Of a DNA stretch of 64,000 nucleotides, positions 45,858-57,759 are shown piece by piece. Made by a program: the position numbers and the translations under genes. Within the stretch, counting starts at the first letter, position 1. Every line of letters begins with the position of its first letter. The notes under the pieces were generated by a model that saw nothing but the letters and a program-made list of their open reading frames with translations, made no database searches and was not told where the DNA came from. The DNA is from an uncultured Clostridia bacterium (GTDB lineage: Bacteria; Bacillota_A; Clostridia; TANB77; CAG-508): positions 62,001 through 126,000 of the forward strand of contig CALYAC010000003.1 of the NCBI GenBank assembly GCA_944393405.1, read 5' to 3'.

Positions 45858-46709
45858 TTAAATTATTAAATCAGAAGGCAATATATCTATTTTACTATCT
45901 TTAGAATCTTCGCCTTTTTCTTCTTTTTTATCATCATTAGAGTGTTTTGCTACAACATCTGAATAATCAATACCTTCTACTCTTAAGCTTCCTTTAAAAG
46001 CATCTTCGTTATTCTTTTGTTCTTCTTCGTTTACATTTCCCTCTCTTCTTTTTTGAGCTTTTCTTTCCTCCATTATATTTTCAATTGTATTATTTACTCT
46101 ATCTAGAATAATATGTTCTTCTCTATCTAATATTCCTTTAATTTCTTCTGGATGAACTGTTCTTATTAAACTTCTAACTTCATACGAAATTTCTTCTGCT
46201 ATATCTTCACATTTTGGATCCATTCCTATTGCTCTTGAAGAATAATATCTAACATTTTGCATAACATCTGATATCATATCTGCAATTTTATTTGCAACAA
46301 ACTCATTAGTTTTAGACTCATCTATACTTTCTTGCATTCTTTGTGGAATTTCACCTGGTTTAGCCTTGTCAAAATTTTCTGGCTCTCCTTCATATTTTTT
46401 TAGAGGAATTAATGATGCTTCTATCAAACTTGGAACATTAGGCATATCACTAAATCCTCCATCTTTCCACTGTTCATAAGTTTTAGGTAAAAGTTTAGAC
46501 ATTAAAATATATTCCTCTTCATCTAAATATCTTCCTGAAAGATTGATTCTTGTTCCCATTCTTTTTTTAAAAATATCATCATATTTTTCTAGTATTTCTC
46601 TTAAATCTTTTATTTTACCTTTAGCATAATCCATTAAGTCTTGTCTTCCTTCTTCAGTACTCATAATATCATGTATTATTTCTCTTTTCACATCATCAAA
46701 GTCCATCAT
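45858..46709 (-). CDS. Hypothetical protein (283 aa), helical
   Basis: 283 residues, highly charged and predicted helical, with a C-terminal Lys/Glu-rich low-complexity part (EEQKNNEDAFKGSLRVEG, HSNDDKKEEKGEDSKDSK). No signal peptide. It starts 9 bases after the ligA stop, with AGGGGA-type ribosome site overlapping the intergene. The pgsA-ligA context hints at a housekeeping role, but I recognise no domain. Confidence 0.75.
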   Translation of the reverse strand: MMDFDDVKREIIHDIMSTEEGRQDLMDYAKGKIKDLREILEKYDDIFKKRMGTRINLSGRYLDEEEYILMSKLLPKTYEQWKDGGFSDMPNVPSLIEASLIPLKKYEGEPENFDKAKPGEIPQRMQESIDESKTNEFVANKIADMISDVMQNVRYYSSRAIGMDPKCEDIAEEISYEVRSLIRTVHPEEIKGILDREEHIILDRVNNTIENIMEERKAQKRREGNVNEEEQKNNEDAFKGSLRVEGIDYSDVVAKHSNDDKKEEKGEDSKDSKIDILPSDLII

Positions 46710-46718
46710 ATCCCCTCC

Positions 46719-49317
<2,599 letters not shown>

Positions 49318-49724
49318 GTTTTTCATTCCTCTCACATAATTTTAGATTTTTATATTATTTATATTACAAAAATTCTTAATACATTATATATAAATAATTT
49401 AAAAAAATAAATAGTAAAGTTAAATTTTTTTATTTTCTTTTATTAAAACTTTTTTATTTTTATTATCTTTATTTCTTGTTACTCTACTAATTATTTATTC
49501 TAAACATAACTATACCACTCCAATATTGCATTTTATGTAAATTTATGATAACAATGACGCTGATGGTGCATCATGTCATGAAAAACACGAAGACAGAGAA
49601 AGTTAAAATAATGACTAAAGTTTCAAAAAAATACCATATGGAGGCTCTAAAGCAGTCTCCATATGGTATTTTATTTTATTGAAAATTAACTATATTTTAT
49701 TTTTACCAAATTTAGATTAGCAAT
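49318..49724. other. Intergenic region without a supported gene
   Basis: About 400 bases, AT-rich except for about 49540-49620, where composition is more balanced and codon-like but no frame has a ribosome site. The only clear signal is the terminator at 49628-49672. Confidence 0.5.
49628..49672 (-). terminator. Terminator after the DUF5665 gene
   Basis: AAAATACCATATGGAG / CTCCATATGGTATTTT perfect 16-bp stem with a 13-base loop and a T-run on the minus strand. Confidence 0.85.
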
Positions 49725-50009
49725 TTATCTACTATTTTGAACAATATCTACAATATCTGCAATATATTCACCTATTACTGGAATATTCCATGTAACAACC
49801 TTCTGTAATATTATTACTATTATAGCAGTTATAATTGTAACTCCAATGCCAATTCCAATTCCTTTTGCTATACCAGACCAAATATTTCTAAATAACAATT
49901 CTTTTTTATTACCTAAAAGTTCAGCTAAATCTAAAACCTTATTTTTCATTAATAAGTAATTTAGATCATCTAATTTTTTATTTAGTTCACTATATAACTT
50001 TCTTTTCAT
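49725..50009 (-). CDS. DUF5665-like small membrane protein
   Basis: 94 residues. A helical N-terminal part (SELNKKLDDLNYLLMKNKVLDLAELLGNKK) precedes a glycine-patterned hydrophobic segment (GIAKGIGIGIGVTIITAIIVIILQKV) and an amphipathic end (NIPVIGEYIADIVDIVQ). This pattern fits the DUF5665 family, whose function is unknown. Native AT-rich composition, monocistronic with its own terminator. Confidence 0.7.
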   Translation of the reverse strand: MKRKLYSELNKKLDDLNYLLMKNKVLDLAELLGNKKELLFRNIWSGIAKGIGIGIGVTIITAIIVIILQKVVTWNIPVIGEYIADIVDIVQNSR

Positions 50010-50068
50010 AATTTCTCTCTAAAACTTAATTTGTTTTAGTATAAACCTTTAAATTATATTTTATTCAT

Positions 50069-50104
50069 AAAAAACGGGGAAATCTGATAAAATCAAACTT
50101 CCCC
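50069..50104 (-). terminator. Terminator after the 144-aa accessory gene
   Basis: GGGGAAGTTTGAT / ATCAGATTTCCCC stem followed by GTTTTTT on the minus strand. Confidence 0.85.
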
Positions 50105-50115
50105 TTAATCCAAAA

Positions 50116-50550
50116 TTATGGTTTAATATCTCTGTTAATCCACATCACCCACCAGTACTTTTCTTCGATATAATTTTCAATATCATCTGAGTATGCATAT
50201 GCTTCGAGACCATTTTCTTTAGTCATTCCTCTAACATAAATCATAATTTCATCGATGTTTCTTAGTTTCTCTTGTGACATCAAAAAAACTTCAGTAAGCC
50301 TTTTTACTCTAATTTCGCTCTGAGTTTCGGCATCTTTGATTTTAACAATCATACTTATCCCATTGGCATGCTTTGTGATTTCAACAGATATGTAGTCAAT
50401 CCGTTCAAGTTCTATACCTGAAAAGTAGTTAAACTTTTCGCTAATCTTTTTCCATATCCATCTAGCCACTTCTAAATTATCCATAGACTTGGACATACTT
50501 AGTTTTGAATCGATAATTTCCCTTAGAGTTTTGTTTCGTTCAGTTGCCAT
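50116..50550 (-). CDS. Hypothetical protein (144 aa), compositionally foreign
   Basis: 144 residues, mixed alpha/beta. Segments such as LREIIDSKLSMSKSMDNLEVARWIWKKI and ISVEITKHANGISMIVKIKD are unlike any domain I recognise; the C-terminus is Trp-rich (EEKYWWVMWINRDIKP). It is monocistronic with a consensus promoter, a ribosome site AAGAGGTG and a strong terminator. One in-frame CGG is read as Arg (GAA CGG ATT). It fits the group of standalone acquired genes in this window. Confidence 0.7.
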   Translation of the reverse strand: MATERNKTLREIIDSKLSMSKSMDNLEVARWIWKKISEKFNYFSGIELERIDYISVEITKHANGISMIVKIKDAETQSEIRVKRLTEVFLMSQEKLRNIDEIMIYVRGMTKENGLEAYAYSDDIENYIEEKYWWVMWINRDIKP

Positions 50551-50600
50551 ATTTTAGCACCTCTTAACAGCTATCAAAAGTGTTATAACGGATAAAATCT

Positions 50601-50629
50601 ATTATACTCTTTTACTTATATTATGTCAA
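50601..50629 (-). promoter_or_regulatory. Promoter of the 144-aa accessory gene
   Basis: Minus strand TTGACA, 17 bases, TATAAT. Confidence 0.85.
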
Positions 50630-50656
50630 TTGTCTTGTCCTATTCTTTTTCTTAAA

Positions 50657-50685
50657 ATAAAAAAAGAATAGCTTTTTGCTATCCT
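50657..50685 (-). terminator. Terminator after rpmE
   Basis: AGGATAGC / GCTATTCT stem with an A-rich loop, then seven T on the minus strand. Confidence 0.85.
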
Positions 50686-50689
50686 AATT

Positions 50690-50890
50690 TTATTGAATTC
50701 CATATTTTTTCTTGAATCTATCTGCTCTACCACCTGTTGTTTCTCTTTTTAAGTTACCTGTCCAATATGGATGACATTTTGAACAAACATCAACTTTCAT
50801 ATCAGCTTTTGTTGAATTTGTTTTCATAACATTTCCACAAGCACATGTGATAGTTGCTTCTGTATAATTTGGATGTAATCCTTCTTTCAT
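50690..50890 (-). CDS. rpmE: 50S ribosomal protein L31 (zinc form)
   Basis: 66 residues, standard. The zinc-binding cysteines are present as CACGN and CSKCHPYWTG, marking the Zn-containing type A L31. It begins MKEGLHPNYTEATITCACGN and is preceded by GGGAGAGG. Monocistronic, with its own terminator. Confidence 0.97.
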   Translation of the reverse strand: MKEGLHPNYTEATITCACGNVMKTNSTKADMKVDVCSKCHPYWTGNLKRETTGGRADRFKKKYGIQ

Positions 50891-50986
50891 TTTGTATTCA
50901 CCTCTCCCTTATCTTTTTAAAACGCTATTTTATATGATAACATATTTATATATTTTTTTCAAGTATTTCTTTCTTATATTTTAGAT

Positions 50987-51142
50987 TTATATTTCTTCTT
51001 CTTTTTTTTGCTCTATATACTCTGCAGAACTTTGTAATTCTTGCTGTAAAGAAGCTTTATGTACTAATTTATTAACTATGTTAAATAAACAAGCAATAAT
51101 TAAAATTATAAATAATACTTTTTTCCAAATTTTAGCTACCAT
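50987..51142 (-). CDS. Small single-pass membrane protein (51 aa)
   Basis: 51 residues: MVAKIWKKVLF, a hydrophobic helix (LFIILIIACLFNIVNKL), then a short coiled-coil-like tail (ASLQQELQSSAEYIEQKKEEE). AAAAGGAG lies 8-10 bases before the ATG. The layout (short N-terminus, one helix, extracytoplasmic heptad-like tail) recalls FtsB/DivIC-type division proteins but is far shorter. Not recognised with certainty. Confidence 0.55.
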   Translation of the reverse strand: MVAKIWKKVLFIILIIACLFNIVNKLVHKASLQQELQSSAEYIEQKKEEEI

Positions 51143-51200
51143 ATCTATTTCTCCTTTTACATATATTATTATACTTATTTTTTTCTAAAATGTCAATATT

Positions 51201-51779
51201 CTACATATGTAATCTTCTATCTAATTCTTCTATAATATTTTTACCACACAATATTAAAGAAAAGATAAATGTAAATAGTGCTATAGAACTAGATATTATT
51301 GTAAATATTGGATTTGTTATTATTCTATCAGAAAGTAATAATATTCCTAAAGGAATTTCACTAATTAAAAATATTATTAATTGATATATTGCATATTTAT
51401 ATTTATGAAAGCTAGATAAAGTAAGTACGAACATAGTAATATTTGCCACCATTATAATTATCGGAATTGCAAGGTTCACTGACCAACCAGAATATCCTAT
51501 AATATAATCTATGGCTAATAATAAAGCTGATATAATAATAAGTTGTACCATAACATTTGATGCAATATTTACATTTCTATGAATAGAATACATTACAGTT
51601 ATCCATGAATAAATAATTCCAATTATAACTATAAAACTCCATAAAAATCCTGTAGAAGTGCATATATTAGTAATTAAACATATAATAGATACTATTATTG
51701 ATAATATTATCATAACCCTTATAGCCATATTGTCTTTTTTTACGTTTCTAATTTTCGGATATAAAGTCATGAACACCAT
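51201..51779 (-). CDS. Polytopic membrane protein, DUF6320-like
   Basis: 192 residues with about six hydrophobic helices in pairs (MIILSIIVSIICLITNICTS, FLWSFIVIIGIIYSWITVMYS, LIIISALLLAIDYIIGYSG). It overlaps the end of the acyltransferase gene by 32 bases, so translation is coupled. In Clostridia the combination of this membrane protein with an acetyltransferase-like and an alpha/beta hydrolase gene recurs; relatives are annotated DUF6320. Relatives often have an N-terminal zinc ribbon that is missing here. Role unknown. Confidence 0.65.
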   Translation of the reverse strand: MVFMTLYPKIRNVKKDNMAIRVMIILSIIVSIICLITNICTSTGFLWSFIVIIGIIYSWITVMYSIHRNVNIASNVMVQLIIISALLLAIDYIIGYSGWSVNLAIPIIIMVANITMFVLTLSSFHKYKYAIYQLIIFLISEIPLGILLLSDRIITNPIFTIISSSIALFTFIFSLILCGKNIIEELDRRLHM

Positions 51780-53028
51780 TCCCTTCTACATTAATTTCAA
51801 TTCCTTCTTCTCTAAGTTTCATGCAAAATTCTTCTTCTACTTCTGTACTTTCTAGACTAGAAGTAAATGAAAATACTAAATTGTTTTCAAATGAGCACGC
51901 TGAACATTTTATTTTCTCTACTGATTCTGGGGCAATAAGCATCAAAAACTTATCAATATATTTTTGATATTCCCCTATTATACCAACTCTTCCTATATTA
52001 GAAAAAGTAGTAGTTGTATATTTTCTTATTTCTACATAACTTAATTTGACAATAACAAGTTTGAGAAATAATGGTATTAATTTTATAAATAAATTATTTC
52101 CTAGTTTAACATTTGATGACATTGTTTTACTTATTTCATCTTTTGTAAGTCTTTTATTAAAATCATCATGAACAAATTTTAATAAATTGTCAAAATTTAA
52201 AAAGTTTTTATTATTCATATCAGTCTGAACATTTATATAACTAAAAAAATTACTTACAGTTTCTGATTTAAAATATTTTTTTAAATCTACAGGAATACAT
52301 ATTTTAATTGGTCTTTTTCCTTTATACTTTTTGTAATTTGAATTATATATTGCATAAATAATACATGCTGTTAAAAATTGAGTTATAGTAACATTTTTTT
52401 CTTTTGCTTTTGATTTTAATTGTTCTAAATTAATGTTAACATGTATTACTCCAATTGCAGATAAAGGTAATTTTCTACCTTTTAAAATATATGCTTTTTT
52501 TCCACCTTTTGCATTTTTTGATTTTTTATTATAATTTTTTAAATAATCATCTTCTGTATTATTAGAAATCTTTCTTTCTATTCTTAATTTTTTATTAAAT
52601 TCTTCTGGATGTGCAAGTTCAATATATGTATATACTATTTCTCTTAAAAAGATTATTCCACTATTTCCATCAGTTAATGAATGAAATATATCTAAATTAA
52701 TTTTATTTTCATAGTATGTAACTTTAAATAAGTAATCATTATTTGTTTTTGGATCAATATATTTACACGGATAATTTTTTTCTTTTTCTATTATTACTTT
52801 TTTGTTGTTATCTTCAAAATAATACCAAAATAATCCTTTTTTTAACTTTACTTTAAAAGAGCTTAAATTTTTTAATACCATTTCTACAGATTTTTTTAAT
52901 ATTTGAGGATTGATCTTTTCATTTAATACAGCTGATAATCTAAATACACTACTATATTTTTTGCTTGACGCTATAGGAAATATTTTAGCAGAATTATCTA
53001 ATCTTCTCCAATTATTGGATTTTTGCAT
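51748..53028 (-). CDS. Alcohol acetyltransferase/condensation-type acyltransferase
   Basis: 426 residues. The fold is that of the chloramphenicol acetyltransferase/condensation superfamily. The active-site histidine motif reads IFHSLTDGNSG (HxxxDG, near residue 115), and the C-terminal TTTFSNIGRVGI segment corresponds to the conserved DFG-like region. It probably transfers an acyl group onto an alcohol or lipid. It lies between an alpha/beta hydrolase (zero-base spacing) and the membrane protein (overlap), a three-gene operon. Confidence 0.75.
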   Translation of the reverse strand: MQKSNNWRRLDNSAKIFPIASSKKYSSVFRLSAVLNEKINPQILKKSVEMVLKNLSSFKVKLKKGLFWYYFEDNNKKVIIEKEKNYPCKYIDPKTNNDYLFKVTYYENKINLDIFHSLTDGNSGIIFLREIVYTYIELAHPEEFNKKLRIERKISNNTEDDYLKNYNKKSKNAKGGKKAYILKGRKLPLSAIGVIHVNINLEQLKSKAKEKNVTITQFLTACIIYAIYNSNYKKYKGKRPIKICIPVDLKKYFKSETVSNFFSYINVQTDMNNKNFLNFDNLLKFVHDDFNKRLTKDEISKTMSSNVKLGNNLFIKLIPLFLKLVIVKLSYVEIRKYTTTTFSNIGRVGIIGEYQKYIDKFLMLIAPESVEKIKCSACSFENNLVFSFTSSLESTEVEEEFCMKLREEGIEINVEGNGVHDFISEN

Positions 53029-53880
53029 CTATTTACTCTCCTTTTTTAATATTTCAATTATTTTTTCATATCCTTCTTTTGCATGTAATACTTTGCTTTT
53101 ATGTTTCATTAATGGAAAATTATGTATTGCACCTTCATATTCAATAAATTTTATCTTTTCTTTATTAGAATTAGCAAATTTTTTAGCATCTGGATTTAAC
53201 ATATCCTTTGTTCCAGATAGCATATATATATTCTTTAGTTTATCTGTTGGTCCAAGTACTGGATTAACTAAATAGCTTCTTAGTCCATTTTTTCCAGCAT
53301 ATCTTTTTCCAGATATTTTAAGTAAAGGTTTTTTTAAGACTGGATCATCTATTTTATCAATATCTGGATTAGTCATTCTTACATCAAGCCAAGGTGAAAT
53401 TAATATAGTTTTATCTGGTAATCTTCTTTTTAATTTTCCATTTCTTTGATATAAAGCTAGAGCAAGACCAGCTCCTGCAGAATCTCCCATTAATACAAAT
53501 TCTTTATTGTCCAAATTTTCAACTATATTTTTATATAATGGTTCCATCATTTTAAAAACTTTAAGATAAGTATTTTCGGGAGTTAGTGGATAATCTGGTG
53601 CAATTATTGTTGCATCAGTCTCATTTATTACGTCTTTAAAAAATGTCCAATGATACTTTTCAAGTTCTCCAACATATGAACCACCATGTATATATAATAT
53701 TATTTTATTACTTTTTCTGTATTCTGGTGAAATAACAAAAACATCTCTTCCCATAAATTTAACTGTCTTAAAATTATAATTTCTAAATACATCTTTTGGA
53801 AGTTTGGATGTTGCAACTCTTAATTCATAATATATCATTCCTAATAAAATTATAAGTAAAATAATAAATAGTATTTGCAT
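53029..53880 (-). CDS. Alpha/beta hydrolase (esterase/lipase, HSL-like)
   Basis: 283 residues. N-terminal membrane helix (MQILFIILLIILLGMIYYEL), then a hydrolase domain with oxyanion-hole motif YIHGGSYVG, nucleophile GDSAGAG (Ser near residue 134), acid in SGTKDMLNP and a His in EYEGAIHNFP. These are the HSL/Aes-family signatures. Membrane-tethered esterase of unknown substrate; first gene of the operon with the acyltransferase, so acyl-ester turnover on a lipid or glycan is plausible. Confidence 0.88.
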   Translation of the reverse strand: MQILFIILLIILLGMIYYELRVATSKLPKDVFRNYNFKTVKFMGRDVFVISPEYRKSNKIILYIHGGSYVGELEKYHWTFFKDVINETDATIIAPDYPLTPENTYLKVFKMMEPLYKNIVENLDNKEFVLMGDSAGAGLALALYQRNGKLKRRLPDKTILISPWLDVRMTNPDIDKIDDPVLKKPLLKISGKRYAGKNGLRSYLVNPVLGPTDKLKNIYMLSGTKDMLNPDAKKFANSNKEKIKFIEYEGAIHNFPLMKHKSKVLHAKEGYEKIIEILKKESK

Positions 53881-54119
53881 AATTAACTATCCTTTTCTTT
53901 ATTTTATATACTATATTATATAATAAAATATAATAAATTTTGCTTTTTATATTTCTTATTTTAATTATTTATTTTTAAATTTTTCTATTTTATAATTTTT
54001 TACTTTTTAATTTTTTACTTTATGTTTTTTTATTTCCAATTTTATCATATCAATTATATTAATATTTTTTTATTTTCTGTAAAAAATATTATAAACACAT
54101 TTTTAAGAGGTGCATTTAT

Positions 54120-54759
54120 ATGAATAAAAAATGGATAATATTTCTTGTTTTACTTTTCATAATTATACGGTACTATATTATATTTCATTTTTACAAATAA
54201 TTCAAGTATTCAAAAAAATGAAAACTATGGTGCAAGTCAAATATCTACAACTGTTAATAATGTAAATAATGATATTTATAATACTAATAACAAGACTCTT
54301 GTAGAATCTAAAATTAGCAGTTTTTCCACTCCAATACTTGATGATAATAAAAACAGAGTAAATAATATTAAAATAACATCTTCTAGAATTAGTGGTACAA
54401 TTGTAAAAAGTGGGAAAGAATTTTCTTTTTGCGATATTGTAGGAAAACCTTCCAAAGAAGATGGATATAAAGAAGCACATGCATTTGTTAATGGTAAAGT
54501 TGTTAATTCGGTTGGCGGTGGTAACTGCCAAGTTAGTACTACAATTTACAATGCAGTTAAAAAAATTGATGGAATAAAAATAACTGAAAGGCATGAACAT
54601 GATAAACCTGTAGGTTATATTGAGCAAGGAAAAGATGCTACTATTGCATATGACTACTATGACTTAAAATTTGAAAATAACACAAGTTACGATATTAAAT
54701 TACACGCATATATAAAAAATAATAAAGTTTGTGTAGATGTATATAAATTAACTTATTAA
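54120..54759 (+). CDS. VanW-like protein, interrupted by one +1 frame break
   Basis: About 212 residues when joined. An N-terminal hydrophobic anchor (KKWIIFLVLLFIII) is followed by a secreted domain with the VanW core: SGKEFSFCDIVGKP, GYKEAHAFVNGK, GGGNCQVSTTIYNA and HEHDKPVGYIEQGKDA. The frame breaks at codon 17, CGG 54168-54170 (ATT ATA CGG TAC TAT). Removing the C gives FIIIGTILYFIFTNNSS and an open frame to TAA 54759; total length is 3n+1. Start ATG 54120 follows AAGAGGTG. VanW proteins are secreted or anchored, peptidoglycan-related, exact role unclear. Confidence 0.87.
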
Positions 54760-54785
54760 AATCTTTAATTTTATTTTTTATATAT

Positions 54786-54830
54786 AAAACTGAGAAATAG
54801 ATATTTTTTCTACTTCTCAGTTTATTTTTA
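54786..54830. terminator. Terminator between the VanW-like and ankyrin genes
   Basis: AAACTGAGAA / TTCTCAGTTT stem, T-rich on both sides; the flanking genes are convergent. Confidence 0.75.
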
Positions 54831-54862
54831 TAAATATTTTTAATTATTATTTTTATTAATTT

Positions 54863-55660
54863 TTAGTTTAAAATTTTATTTTTTTCTAATATTTCTACTA
54901 TATCATTATAATCTGGAACATTATTTTTGTTCTTTTTATAATCTTTTTCAAATTGTTGCAACTCATCTAATACTGTTTCTCCATTATTATCCTCTATATT
55001 TAAGTCAGCATCATTTTCAATTAATAATTCTAATGTTTCTGCTGCTTTATCATTTTCCCAATATCGTATTGCTTTAATTGGTGTATAGCCAAATCTATTT
55101 TCTTTATAATTCACATCAGCACCATATTCTAATAATAACTTAGTAGCTCCATAATATCCACATTCTACAGTAAAAGTTAGCGGTGTATTTACACCTGTTG
55201 GTGACTCCGAAATTTGTACATTTGGATTTGCTCCATTTTTTAGTAATAATTCTAACATCGGCCATTCATCATTTTCTTTATTTTCTTCACTATTATTTTT
55301 TATCGCATAATATATAGCTGACGGACTTTCATTTGGATTCCAGCCATTTACTATGTTTTCTTTAACAACATTATACTTATCATATTTAACCGCTATAATT
55401 TCTTTTGATTCTCCTGTATCTTCTGATGATACTATTTTATTATGCACAAAAAATATTAATGTGACATCTAGCACAGTCAATATTATTGTTAATATTAAAA
55501 ACACTATAAATGTTTTCTTAAATTTCTTTTTTACTGCTCTAATAATTCCAAATACTATTGTAAGTACTATTAATGTAAGTAGTAGTATATTAAATATTAT
55601 AAATATGATAAATAATATTCCTAAAGCTCCCATTAAAACAATTACTGATAAACCTGCCAT
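54863..55660 (-). CDS. Membrane protein with ankyrin repeats
   Basis: 265 residues. Two or three hydrophobic helices occupy residues about 4-35 and 50-75. From about 110 onward there are ankyrin-type repeats: ELLLKNGANPNVQ, TPLTFTVECGYYGATKLLLEYGADVN, TPIKAIRYWENDKAAETLELLIENDADLN and ETVLDELQQFEKD. Ankyrin repeats mediate protein binding. Partner unknown; monocistronic, native composition. Confidence 0.85.
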   Translation of the reverse strand: MAGLSVIVLMGALGILFIIFIIFNILLLTLIVLTIVFGIIRAVKKKFKKTFIVFLILTIILTVLDVTLIFFVHNKIVSSEDTGESKEIIAVKYDKYNVVKENIVNGWNPNESPSAIYYAIKNNSEENKENDEWPMLELLLKNGANPNVQISESPTGVNTPLTFTVECGYYGATKLLLEYGADVNYKENRFGYTPIKAIRYWENDKAAETLELLIENDADLNIEDNNGETVLDELQQFEKDYKKNKNNVPDYNDIVEILEKNKILN

Positions 55661-55686
55661 ATATTTTACCTTTCTTTTTATATATT

Positions 55687-56149
55687 TTAAATATCAAAAT
55701 AATAAATTTTTTCACCATCATCTAATTTTTCTAGAAATTTAGCCCCAAATTTTTCATAATAATTATTTAATGTTGTTTTCAAATATAATGTATGTATCTT
55801 CCTTTTTCTTGCTTCTTCCAAAATAGCCATGTTTAATATTTTTGAATATCCGCTTCCCTCTAAATTCTTTTTTTACATACATTGTTGCATACCAAGGAGA
55901 TAAATTTTTTCTTTCATCACAATCATGTTCAAAAATTGATATAAATCCAACTAATTTGTTATTATCTAATAAAATTAATTTACAATAATATTTATTATCA
56001 ATATTATTAAGTATCTTCTCTATTTTCTTTTTAACTTTGCTATCAAATTCCTCTTTAGTTAAGTGTCTATCTCCCCATTCTATCTGTGTAAGTTCACATA
56101 CCTCTTGTAAATATTCTTGTTTATCTTTTATATTAAAAATTTCTAACAT
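55687..56149 (-). CDS. GNAT acetyltransferase, interrupted by one +1 frame break
   Basis: About 153 residues when joined, normal for GNAT enzymes. The N-terminal 99 codons end VKKEFRGK; then CGG 55852-55850 (GGG AAG CGG ATA). Removing the C gives RGKGYSKILNMAILEEARKR, the acetyl-CoA-binding RxxGxx loop and helix, then IHTLYLKTTLNNYYEKFGAKF and a stop at 55687-55689. Total length is 3n+1. Without the shift a stop is reached after 28 aberrant codons, losing the second half of the fold. It acetylates an unknown amine; it starts a few bases downstream of a NUDIX-GNAT fusion gene. Confidence 0.87.
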
Positions 56150-56163
56150 ATATTACTCCTAAG

Positions 56164-57138
56164 CTATAGTCTTATTTCTAAATTTATTCTATTATCTTCA
56201 ATATTTTCTCTTTCTTCTACACTTACAAAATTAAAACCAGTTTTTACTAAAAAATTAAGCATCTCTCTTCTATTATTTCTAGTCTTTATTCTTAAAACTT
56301 TATATCCATTTTTTCTTGCCCAGTTCATCTGATAACGCATAAGTTCAGAAAGAATACCTTTTCTTCTATATTTATAATGAGTTCCTGCCATCCAGCAATA
56401 AAAACTATCTTTATTGTCCTTGAACTTATCATATCCTATAATATATCCTGCTGGTTTATTATCATAATATGCTACAATAATTAATTTGTCCGAATCTTTA
56501 TATCTATTTTCAAAATATTCTTTTTCTGGTTTAGTTTCTTTAAATTCTAATACATTTTTATGTACTTCTATAGCTTCATCTATATTAACTTCTCTTACTT
56601 TTATTTTAGATAAACTTGAAATTTTGTCTAAAATGTCTAGTATATCCTTGTATGCTAATAAACATAATTTTTCTTCTCTTTTTTCAATCATTTCTTTTAG
56701 TTCTTCTATTTTTATATATTTAATTTTACAAACCTCTTCTTTCTGCATTGTAAATTCATTTATCTTCTTATTAGTTTTTATTAAATATATATAAGAAAAG
56801 GCATAGTGAAACATCTCTTTAATTTTTTCCTTGGTTTTCATCACTTTTATTTTAATTAAATCTTCTGCATTAACATCTAAGTCGATTTCTTCCTTAAGCT
56901 CTCTTATCATTGCCTCTTCAGGCTGTTCTCCTTTTGAAACATGTCCTGTACAAACTTCCCAATATAAAGGTTTAGCTTCTTTATTTTTAGACCTTTGCTG
57001 AAGTAATATCTCTCCATTTTCATTTAATACAAATCCAATAACTTCTCTATACCATTTTCCAAATTTATGAAAATCACTTTTAGGAAATGATTTACCAGTA
57101 TAAATATTATTTTCATCTATCTCATCTATATACTCCAT
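56164..57138 (-). CDS. NUDIX hydrolase-GNAT acetyltransferase fusion
   Basis: About 324 residues from ATG 57138 (AAAGAGGTTTGGG upstream); an in-frame ATG 51 bases earlier overlaps the next gene. Residues about 10-170 are an IPP-isomerase-like NUDIX domain, with the box GHVSKGEQPEEAMIRELKEEI. Residues about 180-324 are a GNAT domain (VREVNIDEAIEVHKNVL ... HYKYRRKGILSELMRYQMNWARKNG). Fusion of the two is unusual but the frame is continuous. First of two GNAT fusions in this island. Confidence 0.85.
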   Translation of the reverse strand: MEYIDEIDENNIYTGKSFPKSDFHKFGKWYREVIGFVLNENGEILLQQRSKNKEAKPLYWEVCTGHVSKGEQPEEAMIRELKEEIDLDVNAEDLIKIKVMKTKEKIKEMFHYAFSYIYLIKTNKKINEFTMQKEEVCKIKYIKIEELKEMIEKREEKLCLLAYKDILDILDKISSLSKIKVREVNIDEAIEVHKNVLEFKETKPEKEYFENRYKDSDKLIIVAYYDNKPAGYIIGYDKFKDNKDSFYCWMAGTHYKYRRKGILSELMRYQMNWARKNGYKVLRIKTRNNRREMLNFLVKTGFNFVSVEERENIEDNRINLEIRL

Positions 57139-57166
57139 ATAATCCCAAACCTCTTTAATTTTATTA

Positions 57167-57745
57167 TTATATCTTTTTACTTTTTTCATTTTTCAAGACT
57201 TTATAGTGAATTTGTACTATATCATCTTTTTCATTTATTACTTTTTTTAATTTTAATTTGTTTTTAAAAAAGTTATTTTCATCGAATAATTGTATTCCTC
57301 TATTTAAAACAAATGGATTATAGTTTAAAATAATTTCATCTACTATATTTTCCTTCATAAAAGCAGTATTAATTTTTGCACCACCTGATATAAATAATTT
57401 ATTATATCCTAGTTTATCACACAATTTCAGACAATCTTTTACAGAAGTACAATAATTTACATTGTCATATCTTTTTGTACTTTCTTTTAAATTATCAATA
57501 GCTTTATTACTTAAAACAATAATATTAATATCTTTTAAATCATTTATATAATCGTCTCCCCAACTTAAAATATTATCCCAAGTTTTTCTTCCCCATATAA
57601 GTACATCATATTTTTCTAAAAGTTCTAGCATTATTTCCCATCCTCTCTCAGATAAGAAATCTTCACTTCCGTCTTCTTCTGCTATTATTCCATTAATAGA
57701 ACATGCCATTTCTATTGTTATCTTTTTTAAATTTTGATTTTCCAT
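57167..57745 (-). CDS. Dihydrofolate reductase/RibD C-terminal-like reductase
   Basis: 192 residues. Fold and motifs of the RibD_C/DHFR-like family: ITIEMACSINGIIAEEDGSEDF near the N-terminus, VLIWGRKTWDNILSWG, NIIVLSNK, and KLFISGGAKINTAFMKENIVDEI. These reductases use NADPH; the true substrate is uncertain. Close packing with the flanking genes indicates one operon. Confidence 0.85.
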   Translation of the reverse strand: MENQNLKKITIEMACSINGIIAEEDGSEDFLSERGWEIMLELLEKYDVLIWGRKTWDNILSWGDDYINDLKDINIIVLSNKAIDNLKESTKRYDNVNYCTSVKDCLKLCDKLGYNKLFISGGAKINTAFMKENIVDEIILNYNPFVLNRGIQLFDENNFFKNKLKLKKVINEKDDIVQIHYKVLKNEKSKKI

Positions 57746-57759
57746 AATAATTTTACCTC

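Noticed and set aside
49543..49682. Plus-strand 45-codon frame beginning MITMTLMVHHVM
   Set aside because: No ribosome site and it runs through a terminator hairpin.
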